Shown here: piece after piece, positions 27,235 through 36,439 of the stretch
How positions within the stretch are numbered: position 1 is the first letter of the stretch
Layout: every line of letters starts with the position of its first letter
Assembly: GCA_947493175.1 (NCBI GenBank)
Contig: CANLQD010000003.1
Span: 186,001-250,000 of the forward strand
Length of the DNA: 64,000 nt
Source of the DNA: an uncultured Flavobacteriaceae bacterium
GTDB lineage: Bacteria > Bacteroidota > Bacteroidia > Flavobacteriales > Flavobacteriaceae
Reading direction: 5' to 3'
Translations under genes and position numbers: made by a program
Notes under the pieces: model-generated
The model's database searches: none
Seen by the model: only the letters and a program-made list of their open reading frames with translations
Told to the model about the DNA's origin: nothing

Positions 27235-28065
27235 ATGAACAAGCTTTGTTTTCTTTGGTTTTGTATAATGATTTGCGGGAACCTTTTGTGGGGGCAGCAG
27301 CAAAGGGAAATAACTTTTCAGGTGAGCCTGCAAGACACCCCGTTTTATTCAAAAGACAGCATACTTTCTATTGGATTGCGCGGAAGCCAACCGCCTCTCT
27401 CCTGGGTAAAGGGCGTTCAGATGACCGATATGAATTCCGATGGCAACTATGAGGCAACGGTCATATTTGATTCCGTTACTAACGAAGAGGTATATTTTAA
27501 ATACGTTTTAAATAATCTGGAGTGGGAAGGGGGAGATGCGCGAAAGATTACCATCAATGGCCCACACCAAGACAAGATCAAAGCTGTTTTTAGGTATGTG
27601 AAACCTGCCCCAAATCCGTTTCAAAAGTTTATGGGCGAATGGACGCTCAAAAATGATGAATGGGAACAATCTGAAGATGGAACACCTACCGAAATACTGA
27701 AAATTCCAGGACACCATACGCTATGTAAAACATTGAATACGAATTCATCCCTACTATGGTCAGTCAAGGCTACCTCGGCAACGGGACATGCCCTTTGGTC
27801 ATACGATGAAACAAACGGAACCCTGCACCACCTTTCGAGCTTTTATCCGAATCGTATCGGTATCGGGGAGGGAACCGTGGACGCTGAAGGCAATGTGTTT
27901 CTTAAAACCCGTTTCTCTGGCGAACCGGAGGGCACTTACCGTCAATACAGCTATACCTGGGTGCATAAAGATGAATACATTTTAAAATCCATACAGTACG
28001 ATGATAAGGGCAAACCTACCGGGCACTATTACGGTGGAACATTTATCAGAATACATAGACCATAA
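27235..28065 (+). CDS. Secreted protein with CBM20/48-like N-terminal domain
   Basis: A 276-residue exported protein with a signal peptide (residues 1-20). Residues 25-120 follow the starch-binding/E-set pattern (PLSWVKGVQMTDMNSDGNYEA is conserved in CBM20-like folds; then YFKYVLNN...EGGDARKI). Residues 125-276 form a second beta-rich domain starting FMGEWTLKNDEW, similar in style to DUF1579/lipocalin-like domains. Neither part gives a substrate. It is followed four bases later by a two-domain SnoaL-like lipoprotein and divergent from a LytS/LytTR pair. Confidence 0.75.
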   Translation: MNKLCFLWFCIMICGNLLWGQQQREITFQVSLQDTPFYSKDSILSIGLRGSQPPLSWVKGVQMTDMNSDGNYEATVIFDSVTNEEVYFKYVLNNLEWEGGDARKITINGPHQDKIKAVFRYVKPAPNPFQKFMGEWTLKNDEWEQSEDGTPTEILKIPGHHTLCKTLNTNSSLLWSVKATSATGHALWSYDETNGTLHHLSSFYPNRIGIGEGTVDAEGNVFLKTRFSGEPEGTYRQYSYTWVHKDEYILKSIQYDDKGKPTGHYYGGTFIRIHRP

Positions 28066-28069
28066 CATA

Positions 28070-28996
28070 ATGACTCAAAAAACAACCATCTCGGCACTAC
28101 TTATCGGCCTACTGATTTCCTGCGGTGAAGCCTCCAATCAAAATGAAAGACCTTTGGCTTCCGAGGGTACGGTCAAAGAAAAAATCCAGCTTTTGAACGA
28201 TCAACTGATTTGGGCCGCTGAAAACGATGCGATTTCCAAAAGCATGGAGCTATTTGCTGACGATGCGTTGTTGTTGCCCGAATATATGCCCATCATCGAA
28301 GAAAAAGAAGGAATCAAGAAATACTACACCGAAATATACGAACGTGAACAACTAACAGGTTATCAGAAAAAAACCGAAGAGGTGTTCAATTTCGAAACCA
28401 CGATTCTGGAAATAGGGACCTATGAGAAAACCTTTGCCAATCAACCCGACCGTTCAGGCCCCTACTGGAATATTTGGAGACTACAGCCCGACGGAAGCTT
28501 ACATCTGCAGGTTGAAACCTTCGGTTTTTTTAAACCGTTACCGAATCCGGCAATAAACGTAGTAGATTCGGTTCCCGGATCTGTTTGGCGGTTGGGTCCT
28601 AGAAAAGGGACCCAAATTCCCCTGGAATTTGATGCCTACGCTGCACTTATGGAAAACATTGTACGAGACCGGGATACAGAAAAAGTAATCTCTTTGTATA
28701 CCGATGATGGTTCTTATACGCCTTTTGTGGATACCACCAAAACGGGCATTGCGAACCTAAGCAAGCACTATTACGCCTACCACAAAAACCCGGTGATCAT
28801 TGACTCTATAGAGGCGGGCACCTATGATTTTATCCCGGTTCCCGACGGTGTGCTGCGCATTTCCCAATTTTATGTAGAATGGACGGTCCCTGACTTCTCC
28901 GGAAAAAACGAGGGTGCGGGAATCAGTTACTGGCGCCGGCAAGAAGATAACTCCCTAAAAATACACCGTCATATAGGGCATCATATCCATGAGTAA
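28070..28996 (+). CDS. Two-domain SnoaL/NTF2-like lipoprotein
   Basis: About 308 residues. Lipoprotein signal with lipobox LISC (C18). Two NTF2/DUF4440-like domains in tandem, each opening with a helix and a 'D..Y...A' pattern (AISKSMELFADDALLLPEY near residue 57; VISLYTDDGSYTPF near 206). Such domains act as small enzymes or ligand-binding proteins; no catalytic residue can be named here. I start at ATG 28070, just after the previous gene, because it begins a clear lipoprotein signal. A frameshifted paralogue follows at 29239. Confidence 0.8.
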   Translation: MTQKTTISALLIGLLISCGEASNQNERPLASEGTVKEKIQLLNDQLIWAAENDAISKSMELFADDALLLPEYMPIIEEKEGIKKYYTEIYEREQLTGYQKKTEEVFNFETTILEIGTYEKTFANQPDRSGPYWNIWRLQPDGSLHLQVETFGFFKPLPNPAINVVDSVPGSVWRLGPRKGTQIPLEFDAYAALMENIVRDRDTEKVISLYTDDGSYTPFVDTTKTGIANLSKHYYAYHKNPVIIDSIEAGTYDFIPVPDGVLRISQFYVEWTVPDFSGKNEGAGISYWRRQEDNSLKIHRHIGHHIHE

Positions 28997-29002
28997 ACAA
29001 AT

Positions 29003-29084
29003 CCGGGGCCTTCGCCCGCCATAATGGTTACATGAAGGCGGGCAAGCGTCGGAGCATTTTAAATCTCGATTATCGAGTGAAAAT
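29003..29084 (+). repeat. 80-bp dispersed repeat, copy 3
   Basis: Best-preserved copy: GGGGCCTTCGCCCGCC, ATGGTTACATGAAGGCGGGC and the perfect palindrome CTCGATTATCGAG near the end. GCCCGCC and GGCGGGC can form a stem. It lies between the two paralogous SnoaL-like genes. Confidence 0.75.
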
Positions 29085-29238
29085 TTCTTAAAACCAATCG
29101 GCATCAAGACTATGCTGAAATTCCGGGAGGGTATGTCCCAATTGCCCGGGAGCAAAAGCATAGTTCAGACACCCCGGCAATGCGAGTTAAAAACAACAAT
29201 GATTCATTCTTGCTATTAACCATAAAACAAATACAGCT

Positions 29239-30170
29239 ATGTTTCCCTTTTTCACTCCAATCATTTCACTTTTGATCGCCATTACCGGCGTTGACGCGCC
29301 GTTTGGGGCAACAAATACTATCGAAACCATTAAAAAAGAAAGCGCTGCATTTTCCCAGGCACTTCAACAAGAAGATATGGATAAGGTACTGGGGTATATC
29401 GATTCCAATACCATGGTCTTGCCAGAATACCATAGCGCTTTGGAAAGTCCGTCCGAAATTGAAGCGTATTATTCCAAATTTTTCAAGTTGTCGGAAACCC
29501 AAAAGATACAAAAGGAGCCATTTGAAGTACTACGGTTCGGCGACTATTTCCAAGAACTGGGCACTTTTGAACACACCTATCAAATCAAAGATAAGGACTG
29601 GTTCACCTACGAAGGAAAATACATGACCTGGTGGAAGAAAACGGAAAATGACGGACTAAAAATCTTGGCCCATGTCTGGGGAGGAAGTCGTTGGTACGAG
29701 CCAGAACAATTGAGCTTTTTCCAGGTAACTACCAAGCCCGGAAAGCCCCTGATCCCCAAAACACCATTGGAACATCAGATAACGAAGAAAATCAACACCA
29801 CAACAAAAGCAGTAAAAGCCGGTGATTTCAAAAAACTGTCGGAAGGGTATTTGGAAGATGCCATTTACATGACCTATTATGATGCGCCTTTCAACGGAAA
29901 GCAAGCCATTACGGAATACTTTGCTTCCCACTACGACCCGAAGGTGGTGCGCGATTCCTTGGAAATACACGTTATCGGGTTATTCCTATGGGAGACTATT
30001 CATTGCAGTTGAACAAATACTATGTAAAATGGACGTATGAGGGTACTACCTCTTTTATTCGCGGCAAGGGGCTGAACCTACGAAAAAAGATGCGGGACGG
30101 TAGCTTAAAAATGTATCGCCAGATCTTGAATCATGATTTACCGCCGACCCCACTGGAAAAGAAAGAATGA
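29239..30170 (+). pseudogene. Frameshifted two-domain SnoaL-like paralogue
   Basis: The first reading frame (29239 onward) is homologous to the lipoprotein at 28070 up to SLEIH, then runs out at 30012. The rest continues in the next frame (ending 30170) with VIPMGDYSLQLNKYYVKWT, matching FIPVPDGVLRISQFYVEWT of the neighbour. Adding one base near 29971-29973 restores a protein of about 310 residues, against 308 for the neighbour. The N-terminus has a signal peptide but no lipobox. The gene is otherwise intact, so the lesion is recent, phase-variable or a sequencing error. Confidence 0.8.
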
Positions 30171-30313
30171 ACTTTTTAGAGTAAGTGGTTTGCAGTGGCA
30201 GTTGGCAATGTTTTACTGTAGGGGCGGTGACTTTTTAACTTGCCTTTCTCAAGTTTCGATTTCCTATTTGTCATTCTGGTGACAGTTGGAGTCTCTGATT
30301 CATCAACAGCTAA
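30171..30313. other. Short intergenic region with CAGTGG-type repeat
   Basis: A brief CAGTGGCAGTTGGCA run near 30192-30207 belongs to the hexamer family seen elsewhere. No gene seen. Confidence 0.6.
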
Positions 30314-30556
30314 TTAAGCCATTTTAGGACGATTTCTCTTAGTAGTAAAAGAAAGTGCCTTTTTTACTTTGGCGTTGCTTCTTCTGTACAAACGAGCTAC
30401 TTCAGTAGCCTTTTCGAAAGACACTTCTTGGTTTACAACGATATCGGTTACGATTCCCATTTCAACAGTCGCTACTTTTACTTCTTGAGTAGTTTCTTTT
30501 GCTTGTGCAGCGACTCCGATAAAAAGAACTAAGATAAAGGTTGCGATAGTTTTCAT
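30314..30556 (-). CDS. Small secreted protein, KRNR C-terminal family (member 2)
   Basis: An 80-residue exported protein: signal peptide residues 1-19 (ends AAQAKE), a valine-rich middle, and the C-terminus KVKKALSFTTKRNRPKMA, nearly identical to member 1 (6163-6417). The middle also aligns (VATVEMGIV with VDTFEMGVV, VARLYRRSNAK with IVRLYRRENTK). No known domain. It is monocistronic, with an upstream block shared with member 1 at the same distance. Function unknown; a secreted peptide or cell-surface binding protein are options. Confidence 0.78.
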   Translation of the reverse strand: MKTIATFILVLFIGVAAQAKETTQEVKVATVEMGIVTDIVVNQEVSFEKATEVARLYRRSNAKVKKALSFTTKRNRPKMA

Positions 30557-30624
30557 GTCTTGCGTTTTGTTATAATAATAACTCCCGCGAGTGCATCTTG
30601 GAGGGTGGTAAATCGTTCAAAAAC

Positions 30625-30684
30625 CCCTATTTTTCGGTAAGTGACAAAAGTTCGGACAAAATGTAAAAAAGGCTCGATTAACGG
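30625..30684 (-). promoter_or_regulatory. Conserved 60-bp block upstream of KRNR gene 2
   Basis: Counterpart of 6487-6546, at 69 instead of 70 bases from the start codon. Shared words include TATTTTTCGGTA, GTGAC.AAAG and GTAAAAAA. On the gene strand TTTTGTC occurs twice, 12 bases apart. Confidence 0.6.
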
Positions 30685-30698
30685 ATTTGACCCTTTTT

Positions 30699-30725
30699 AC
30701 CACTTATCGGGCGAAGTGGTTTTTT
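30699..30725 (+). terminator. Hairpin with T tract, orphan terminator-like
   Basis: ACCACTT and AAGTGGT pair across an eight-base loop and are followed by TTTTT on the plus strand. No plus-strand gene ends nearby, so its role is unclear. Confidence 0.4.
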
Positions 30726-31214
30726 ATCGGAAAAAAGAGCGCCCCGAATGAATCTGAAAACAGCGAATCGGCTGATTTTTTTATCAAATGAAACAAGAAA
30801 ACCATCCCTGATGCACTTTCTTTGAGGCTAAAAGCATATCCTTGAGGGTTGATATGAGCTGAATTCGATGTAAAAGGAATAACCAAAGCCTTTTATCGCT
30901 TTCTTTTTCGTTAGGATAGTCGTGGCAAAGCTCCGAAATCCAGGCCGATAGGCCGCGGAGTTTGCAAGACGGTTTTCGGTCCCGGACCGGAAAATCCCTT
31001 CGAAAAAGTGTCCTTTTCTTTGGTTCGTTTCTTTTGGACAAGCAAAAGAAATGAACAGGGGGTATCCTTTTTCTCCTGTACCACTAACATTTGATTGTGT
31101 AACGGCTACCTACAACCTTGATCAATGTCAGATTGATGTTAAGAATCATTTATGATAAATAGGAAGAAAAGGAAACAAGGACTTTATTATTTTTAGGCAC
31201 CTAAAAAAAAGACG
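30726..31214. other. Intergenic region, no gene assigned
   Basis: About 490 bp before the flavin oxidoreductase. A minus-strand open frame of 85 codons exists (30784-31041) but its product is unlike any family I know and lacks protein-like composition. Near 31022-31050 TTTCTTTT and AAAAGAAA form a weak stem. Confidence 0.5.
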
Positions 31215-32297
31215 ATGAAATTATTTGAAAATTATCCCCTCGGTCCATTCAACTTAAAAAATAGAATTGTGATGGCTCCCATGACCCGCTCCAGGGCCCT
31301 CAATAATATCCCCAATGGCTTAATGGCTACCTATTATGGCCAGCGGGCCGGTGCCGGCCTTATCATCACCGAAGGCACCTCCCCATCTCCGAACGGATTG
31401 GGTTATGCCCGTATTCCGGGAGTCTATAGCGAAGCTCAAATCGAAGGCTGGAAAAAAGTTACCGAAGCGGTTCACGAGCAAGGCGGAAAAATTTTCTTGC
31501 AGATCATGCATACGGGCCGAGTGTCCCATCCCGATAATATGCCTGTCGGAAGTACCATTTTGGCACCCTCGCCCCTTACTTTGGAGGGCGAACAGATGTA
31601 TACCGATCAAAATGGCATGCAGCCCTATCCCCAACCGAAGGAAATGGATGATACAGATATCGCCACGGCCATCGAGGAATATATACAAGCAGCTCGGAAC
31701 GCCATCAGCGCCGGATTTGATGGGGTCGAAATTCATGCGGCCAATGGCTACCTTATTGATCAATTCCTAAATCCCATTACCAACAAACGAACCGACAATT
31801 ATGGTGGAAGCGTCGAAAACCGCAACCGCTTTGCCCTGGAAGTAGCTTCTGGTGTTACCCAAGCGATCGGAGCCGATAAAACTGGCATCCGCATCTCCCC
31901 TTACGGTGCCTTTAACGGTTTGGGCGAATTTGATGGCGTCAACGATGCCTTTATCAGCTTGGCCGCAGCCTTGGACAAACTTGGCTTGGTATACCTGCAT
32001 GTAGTGGACCATTCGGCCATGGGCGCGCCCACCGTACCGGACAGCATCAAAGACGGACTCCGAAAAGCGTTTTCAGGCACCTATATCTTAAGTGGTGGCT
32101 ACGACAAGGAAAGTGCAGAAGCCGATTTGGAAGCCGGTAAGGGCGAACTGGTCGCTTTTGGCAGACCTTTTATCGCCAATCCCGATTTACCCAAAAGAAT
32201 GAAAGAAGCACTAGCGCTCCAAAACCCCAATCCTGATGCCTTCTATACGGCCGATGCCGAGGGGTATACAGATTATGGGGTTGTGCAGTCTTCTTAG
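31215..32297 (+). CDS. Old yellow enzyme family NAD(P)H:flavin oxidoreductase
   Basis: A 360-residue FMN-dependent ene-reductase of the NemA/OPR type. It starts KLFENYPLGPFNLKNRIVMAPMTRSR; the active site is H174-A-A-N177-G-Y179; FMN-binding C-terminal motif GELVAFGRPFIANPDLP. These enzymes reduce activated double bonds such as N-ethylmaleimide or enones using NADPH. Cytoplasmic. Single gene on the plus strand. Confidence 0.94.
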   Translation: MKLFENYPLGPFNLKNRIVMAPMTRSRALNNIPNGLMATYYGQRAGAGLIITEGTSPSPNGLGYARIPGVYSEAQIEGWKKVTEAVHEQGGKIFLQIMHTGRVSHPDNMPVGSTILAPSPLTLEGEQMYTDQNGMQPYPQPKEMDDTDIATAIEEYIQAARNAISAGFDGVEIHAANGYLIDQFLNPITNKRTDNYGGSVENRNRFALEVASGVTQAIGADKTGIRISPYGAFNGLGEFDGVNDAFISLAAALDKLGLVYLHVVDHSAMGAPTVPDSIKDGLRKAFSGTYILSGGYDKESAEADLEAGKGELVAFGRPFIANPDLPKRMKEALALQNPNPDAFYTADAEGYTDYGVVQSS

Positions 32298-32357
32298 AGG
32301 TTTTAAAGAAAATTGTAGAGACTCTATGAAACTAGAAAGGTTTTCATGGTAGGTTTT

Positions 32358-33383
32358 CTAGTAGCTTCCATTTTTTATTAGTCGGGTAGTGTCAACTCCG
32401 TCAATATAATTCTGTGCACTCGGAAAACTTTTACTAAACCTTCTTTCTATCAACATAGTCGAGTCGGATACACTTAATATCCGCCATTTTTTCTGATAAC
32501 CAATCAAGTCTGTTCTCAAACTTTTCAATGTCATTAGTTTATTTCGACTATCCAGAACATAAGATGCTGAATCAATTCCCAAAGAGAAATGTTTGATTTG
32601 GTCTTCGGATATTTCATAATATGGAGGCCAAATTGAGTCGTGGTCCGAAATTGGAGCCGGTGGAGGAAAGATGTTTAGAGTATCAATACCCATCCATAGT
32701 TCTTCAGTCCATTTACCAAGCACTTTTGTAGAAAACGATTTTAATTCTTTGTCTTTTTGTTCAATTCTAACCTTCATTTCCTCAGTAGTAAATCCGGTTA
32801 TCCAAACGTTAGCTCTTTGATTTTTAGATAGTATCATACCATATGCAATAACCAAAATGGACGAAAACAACATAAATTTTCCAGATTTGAAAATTCGAGA
32901 TATTGTTGACCAACTGAAAAGAAAAATGAAAATGGGCAGAAGGAAAGGTAGATAACCAAAATTGGCTTTAAGGTCAATTCCAAAGCCATCGTATGTTAAA
33001 GGAGTGCTGAAAGTCAAAAATTTTGTGAATACAAATAGAATCAGCATAAACATAAAAATCGCATTTGTATGTGCAAATCTATTTTTAAAAGTAATTTTTC
33101 GATTTACCGAAATAGGCTTACTCGTCCAAAAGTACATTGTAAAACAAAAACCGAGTGTGGAAGAAGTTAATGCCAGCAGATAAGAATTATAAGAACCAAT
33201 TAAAAAAACATCAAGTGCAATGCTGTAACGATTGATCAAATCAAACAGGATAAAAAAACCATAATCTAACACCCTAAACCATAGATTTAACAAAAAACCA
33301 TATACAATTCCGAGCAAGATTCCACAATGAAACCTCAGAACTCCAATTTTCTCAATAGTAAGAATTGGTTTAAATTTTTTCAA
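32358..33383 (-). CDS. AT-rich multi-pass membrane protein, unknown
   Basis: A 341-residue protein with about five to six hydrophobic helices in residues 15-185, followed by a soluble C-terminal half of about 150 residues (EEMKVRIEQKDKELKSF, then mixed sequence). I do not recognise a domain. The base composition is clearly more AT-rich than neighbouring genes, as for the genes at 2921 and 43202, which suggests horizontal acquisition. Alone, convergent with the flavin oxidoreductase. Confidence 0.7.
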   Translation of the reverse strand: MKKFKPILTIEKIGVLRFHCGILLGIVYGFLLNLWFRVLDYGFFILFDLINRYSIALDVFLIGSYNSYLLALTSSTLGFCFTMYFWTSKPISVNRKITFKNRFAHTNAIFMFMLILFVFTKFLTFSTPLTYDGFGIDLKANFGYLPFLLPIFIFLFSWSTISRIFKSGKFMLFSSILVIAYGMILSKNQRANVWITGFTTEEMKVRIEQKDKELKSFSTKVLGKWTEELWMGIDTLNIFPPPAPISDHDSIWPPYYEISEDQIKHFSLGIDSASYVLDSRNKLMTLKSLRTDLIGYQKKWRILSVSDSTMLIERRFSKSFPSAQNYIDGVDTTRLIKNGSY

Positions 33384-33546
33384 ATACTTTAATGGTTATA
33401 ATTTTGGTTAACCTTAAATATGTGTACTGTATCAGAGCGAAATGTTACGTTGTTTTTTGATTTTTTATCGTTTTTCGTAAAGGTAGTATGAGAGTTTTTC
33501 CGAGGGGTGGGTTTATGAATAGTGACCGTTAGCAGTAGGTGTTTTG
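33384..33546. other. AT-rich intergenic region, no gene
   Basis: Probable upstream region of the AT-rich membrane protein gene. No coding signal. Confidence 0.5.
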
Positions 33547-33790
33547 TTCAAGTTCAAGGTTCAAAGTTTAAGGTGGTGAAATTAAGGTATTGGATTTGTG
33601 TTTGATCCTAGCGCTTTTTAAGTCGGCGGTTTTCAGTAGTAGCAGGGGGTATTGAGGAGAGAATAATTAGTAATAACTGTCGGTGATGTTCCGTTGGTAG
33701 TTGATTTTCAAATTCAATTAAAGTTCGTCTTTAACCTTTGTTTTGGAACTTGAACTTGAGCTTGAACTTGACACTTGCGCTGGCGCTTTT
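33547..33790. repeat. Diverged 240-bp direct repeat, copy 1
   Basis: Shares with 35468-35706 the order: TTCAAGGTTCAA, GGTGGTGAAATTAAGGTAT, AGCGCT, GGCGGTTTTCAGT, ATGTTCCGTT, GTTGATTTT, then TTGAGCTTGA-type hexamers and CACTTG.GCT. The two copies bracket the MBL and Crp/Fnr genes. Confidence 0.7.
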
Positions 33791-33873
33791 GTCGCATACA
33801 CCGATAAGCGTATATTCCATACTTCAACAGGCCTCAGCGCGGGTTTTACGATTATGATCATACGGGGTCAGCC

Positions 33874-34644
33874 TTAGTTTAGTGCTATCCAATCCCCGTC
33901 GTTGGGGATCAACGTTTTTTCCGAGAGGCCCTCATCCGTTACTCTTTTCTTGAGTTCCTCTCTTGTCATGGGACAATGATTAACGGCTTCCATATGATTC
34001 GCAATGACCTTTCCGGGGGCGTTCCGGATAAATCGGACAATGTCTTCCTCGGTCATCAAGAGGGGCTTAAAAATATCGAACTGGGCCACCCCGGCAGCTA
34101 CTATACTGACATCGGGTTTAAAGTCGTTCAATACCTTGTCCACGGCATCAGTATAGATGGTGTCGGAACTCAAATAAACAGACGGTTCATTCGGTAGTTG
34201 TATATAAAACCCCATAACATTGCCGGCCGGTTTGGCGACAAACCCGTAGCCATGTTGCGCGGGAATACCTTCGATCTTGCCCCCTAAAAAATCAGCTTTT
34301 TTCCAATACTCCACCGTTAGGACCACGTTCAATCCCTTCTTTCGAAATACCTTCTCGTCGAGCACGCTGCAGATGACCGAAATATTGTTCCGAATCAAAT
34401 ACTTCTCTGCTTCCTTATCAATATGGTCGGGATGCTTATGCGTTATAAGGCAATGGGTCACCTTTTCCAATATGGGCCGGCAATGGTCGGGCAAGGATAC
34501 GATTGGATTTTTTTGGGGTTTGAACCTGAAAAACGTAAAGGGAGGCATGGTTCCTTTTGGGCCTATCATAGGGTCTACCAAGATTACTTGATCACCCGCC
34601 TCAATAACCATAGTTGCATTTCTAAAATGTTGAATCCTCATCAC
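33874..34644 (-). CDS. MBL-fold metal-dependent hydrolase
   Basis: A 256-residue metallo-beta-lactamase-fold protein of the UPF0173/UlaG-like type. The zinc motif THKHPDHID lies at about residues 88-96; a further H in PAQHGYGF, D in YLSSDTIYTD and H in VIANHMEAVNHC fill the other ligand positions. No signal peptide. Substrate unknown. It is encoded 60 bases after a Crp/Fnr regulator on the same strand, so the regulator may control it. Confidence 0.87.
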   Translation of the reverse strand: MMRIQHFRNATMVIEAGDQVILVDPMIGPKGTMPPFTFFRFKPQKNPIVSLPDHCRPILEKVTHCLITHKHPDHIDKEAEKYLIRNNISVICSVLDEKVFRKKGLNVVLTVEYWKKADFLGGKIEGIPAQHGYGFVAKPAGNVMGFYIQLPNEPSVYLSSDTIYTDAVDKVLNDFKPDVSIVAAGVAQFDIFKPLLMTEEDIVRFIRNAPGKVIANHMEAVNHCPMTREELKKRVTDEGLSEKTLIPNDGDWIALN

Positions 34645-34704
34645 TGATTTAATTTTGTGAAGTTCAAAGAAAATGCGTTTCTCCCTTCATGTCATTGATT
34701 CAAA

Positions 34705-35280
34705 TCAAGAAAGTCTTTTTTTGATCCTACTCAAAGTTTCCGGGGTAATGCCCAAATAGGAGGCGATATGATATTGGGGAATCTCTTGCAACCAATCAGG
34801 TCGGTATATTCGAAGTTCATTATACAATGCTTCGGGCTCCTTGGTCATCCTATTGTACTCAAATACTTCTTTGTCTTTAAGTATCTTTTGAAAAGTCTGG
34901 TCGATGAACGATTTGCCGCAGCTGTATTTTTCCAATAACCGGTTAAATTTTTCTTTCCCAAGTTCCAAAACCTGAACACTTGACAAGGTTTCCTGATTTT
35001 TGTTGGTTTTTACATCTTGGATGAACGAGGAGAAATCGGTAATAAACTGGGGTGCCGTATAAAAGTTTATATTGATTTCCTTTTTTTCCGTTCTATAAAA
35101 CTCCCTTATAATTCCTTTGTTGATGAACATGAGCTTGTTCTCATATGTCCTTTCCCGTAACAAAAAAGTATGCTTAGGAACCTCCCGTACCGTAAAGGAA
35201 GCGATGAGTTCGTTGACCCCTTCTCTGTTTAAAGGAAAATCGGTTGCAAAAAACAGCGCTATTTGTTCCTTGTTTTTCAT
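34705..35280 (-). CDS. Crp/Fnr-family transcription regulator
   Basis: About 191 residues: cNMP-like beta roll (residues 15-110; KHTFLLRERTYENKLMFINKG, here cut short) and the helix-turn-helix QYHIASYLGITPETLSRIKKR. It has the same domain plan as the regulator at 13623 but little identity outside the HTH. I start at ATG 35280 (MKNKEQIAL) because the 13 codons before it do not fit the family. Upstream of the MBL hydrolase on one probable transcript. Confidence 0.86.
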   Translation of the reverse strand: MKNKEQIALFFATDFPLNREGVNELIASFTVREVPKHTFLLRERTYENKLMFINKGIIREFYRTEKKEININFYTAPQFITDFSSFIQDVKTNKNQETLSSVQVLELGKEKFNRLLEKYSCGKSFIDQTFQKILKDKEVFEYNRMTKEPEALYNELRIYRPDWLQEIPQYHIASYLGITPETLSRIKKRLS

Positions 35281-35467
35281 GGTTTGGAAGCAGCTACCGA
35301 CGGGATATGGAACAAACAATCAGTAGTTCCCTTAATCCACACCCCAATGTCCATAGGTGAAAAAGGACGTGGGTAGCAATTCATAGTTCCTCGCAAGTTA
35401 CCGAAAAATCTTTAGTGTTTCTTCTGGTTTGATACGACACAACGGGTGGTCAGCGGTGGTAGGACGA

Positions 35468-35706
35468 GCAAGGTTCAAGGTTCAAGGTTCAAGGTGGTGA
35501 AATTAAGGTATGATTCCTGTGTTGGGCCCCAGCGCTATTTTTAGTTGGCGGTTTTCAGTGGTAGTAAGCAGTGTTGAGAAGGGCGTAGTAAGCAATAAGT
35601 ATTCAGAATGTTCCGTTAGCGGTTGATTTTTAAATTTAATGTGAGTTTGAGCTTGAGTTTGACATTTGAATTTGTATTTGAGTTTAATCCGGCACTTGTG
35701 CTTTTC
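35468..35706. repeat. Diverged 240-bp direct repeat, copy 2
   Basis: Counterpart of 33547-33790 in the same orientation. A partial third copy of its right part (TTTTTAAATT, GAGCTTGAGTTTGACATTTG) lies at about 35966-36075. All end in runs of TTTGAG/TTTGTA-type hexamers. Confidence 0.7.
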
Positions 35707-35796
35707 AAGTAGGCAGTCTTCAGTGGCAGTTGGCAGCACTAAGTAAGGAGTATGAAGTAGTGGGTAAAAAGTATTGATTGGTGAGCAACTGGTAAT

Positions 35797-35956
35797 GAAC
35801 TCATTTAGACTTTTTGGATTTAAGCGAAAATTAGCTATTTCGAATCAAATTGAAGGCTTTTTTAAGTTGCATAGCAGAGCTACGGAAGGAAAAAAAGACA
35901 AAAAGTTGGTACGAAAGAGTCAGTTTTTAGCAAATTGAAAAAGTCTAAATGAGTTC
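35797..35956. mobile_element. Inverted-repeat element (MITE-like), 160 bp
   Basis: Perfect 19-base arms, GAACTCATTTAGACTTTTT at 35797-35815 and its complement at 35938-35956, around a 122-base centre without a credible gene. Inner edges GGATT and TTTTTAGCAAATTG match the 75-bp element at 14450. Outer arm bases differ between the two elements but each arm pair stays complementary. Confidence 0.6.
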
Positions 35957-35965
35957 AATAAGTGT

Positions 35966-36080
35966 TGAGCGGCGAGTGGTTCGTAATTAATTTTTAAATT
36001 CAATGTGCGTTTGGGTTTGAGCTTGAGTTTGACATTTGAATTTGTATTTGAGTTTGCCCTTGTACTTGAACTTTACTTGC
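35966..36080. repeat. Hexamer-rich low-complexity tract
   Basis: Consists of TTTGAG, TTTGAC, TTTGTA and TTGAAC words in a six-base rhythm, continuing the right end of the 240-bp repeat. No gene. Confidence 0.75.
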
Positions 36081-36126
36081 TAGTACCAATAGGAACCTCA
36101 TTTGTTGGAAAAGTTCGCTCGTTGGC

Positions 36127-36363
36127 CTACGCCCATTTTCGATTTCGTTTGGTCTCGAACAACAATGCACGTTGCACCCTTTTCCCTTTGATTCGGTACA
36201 CGAAGGTTACCAATGGTGCTGTTTCGATCAAGGGTGATAGCGCGATACGATGTAGTTTTACCGTTTTCTTTATAACGGGCGCTTTAAAAGGTACAGGGCG
36301 TTCTTGGGCTGAAACGCCGCTAAAGACGAGTAGCAACAGCAACAGTAAAAAGATCGGTTTCAT
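36127..36363 (-). CDS. Small secreted protein, KRNR C-terminal family (member 3)
   Basis: A 78-residue exported protein. Signal peptide MKPIFLLLLLLLVFSGVSAQ at residues 1-20, then a basic domain ending VQRALLFETKRNRKWA. The C-terminus aligns with members 1 and 2 (KALSFTTKRNR), but the middle is more divergent. I start at ATG 36363, the codon before the signal peptide; 14 codons upstream do not fit. The 21-base tandem repeat at 36504-36545 may control it. Confidence 0.7.
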   Translation of the reverse strand: MKPIFLLLLLLLVFSGVSAQERPVPFKAPVIKKTVKLHRIALSPLIETAPLVTFVYRIKGKRVQRALLFETKRNRKWA

Positions 36364-36439
36364 GGTTGTTGGTCTGGTCTTTAGCAAACGCGGCGCACGA
36401 CCCATCTCAAAAGAAAAGCTCGATAAACAGTAAGAATTC

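Noticed and set aside
30784..31041. 85-codon minus-strand open frame
   Set aside because: Product has no recognisable domain, signal or protein-like periodicity and overlaps another arbitrary frame; no regulatory signal nearby.
35803..35940. 47-codon frame inside the inverted-repeat element
   Set aside because: It covers the repeat arms, is not found in the shorter copy at 14450, and its product resembles no protein family.
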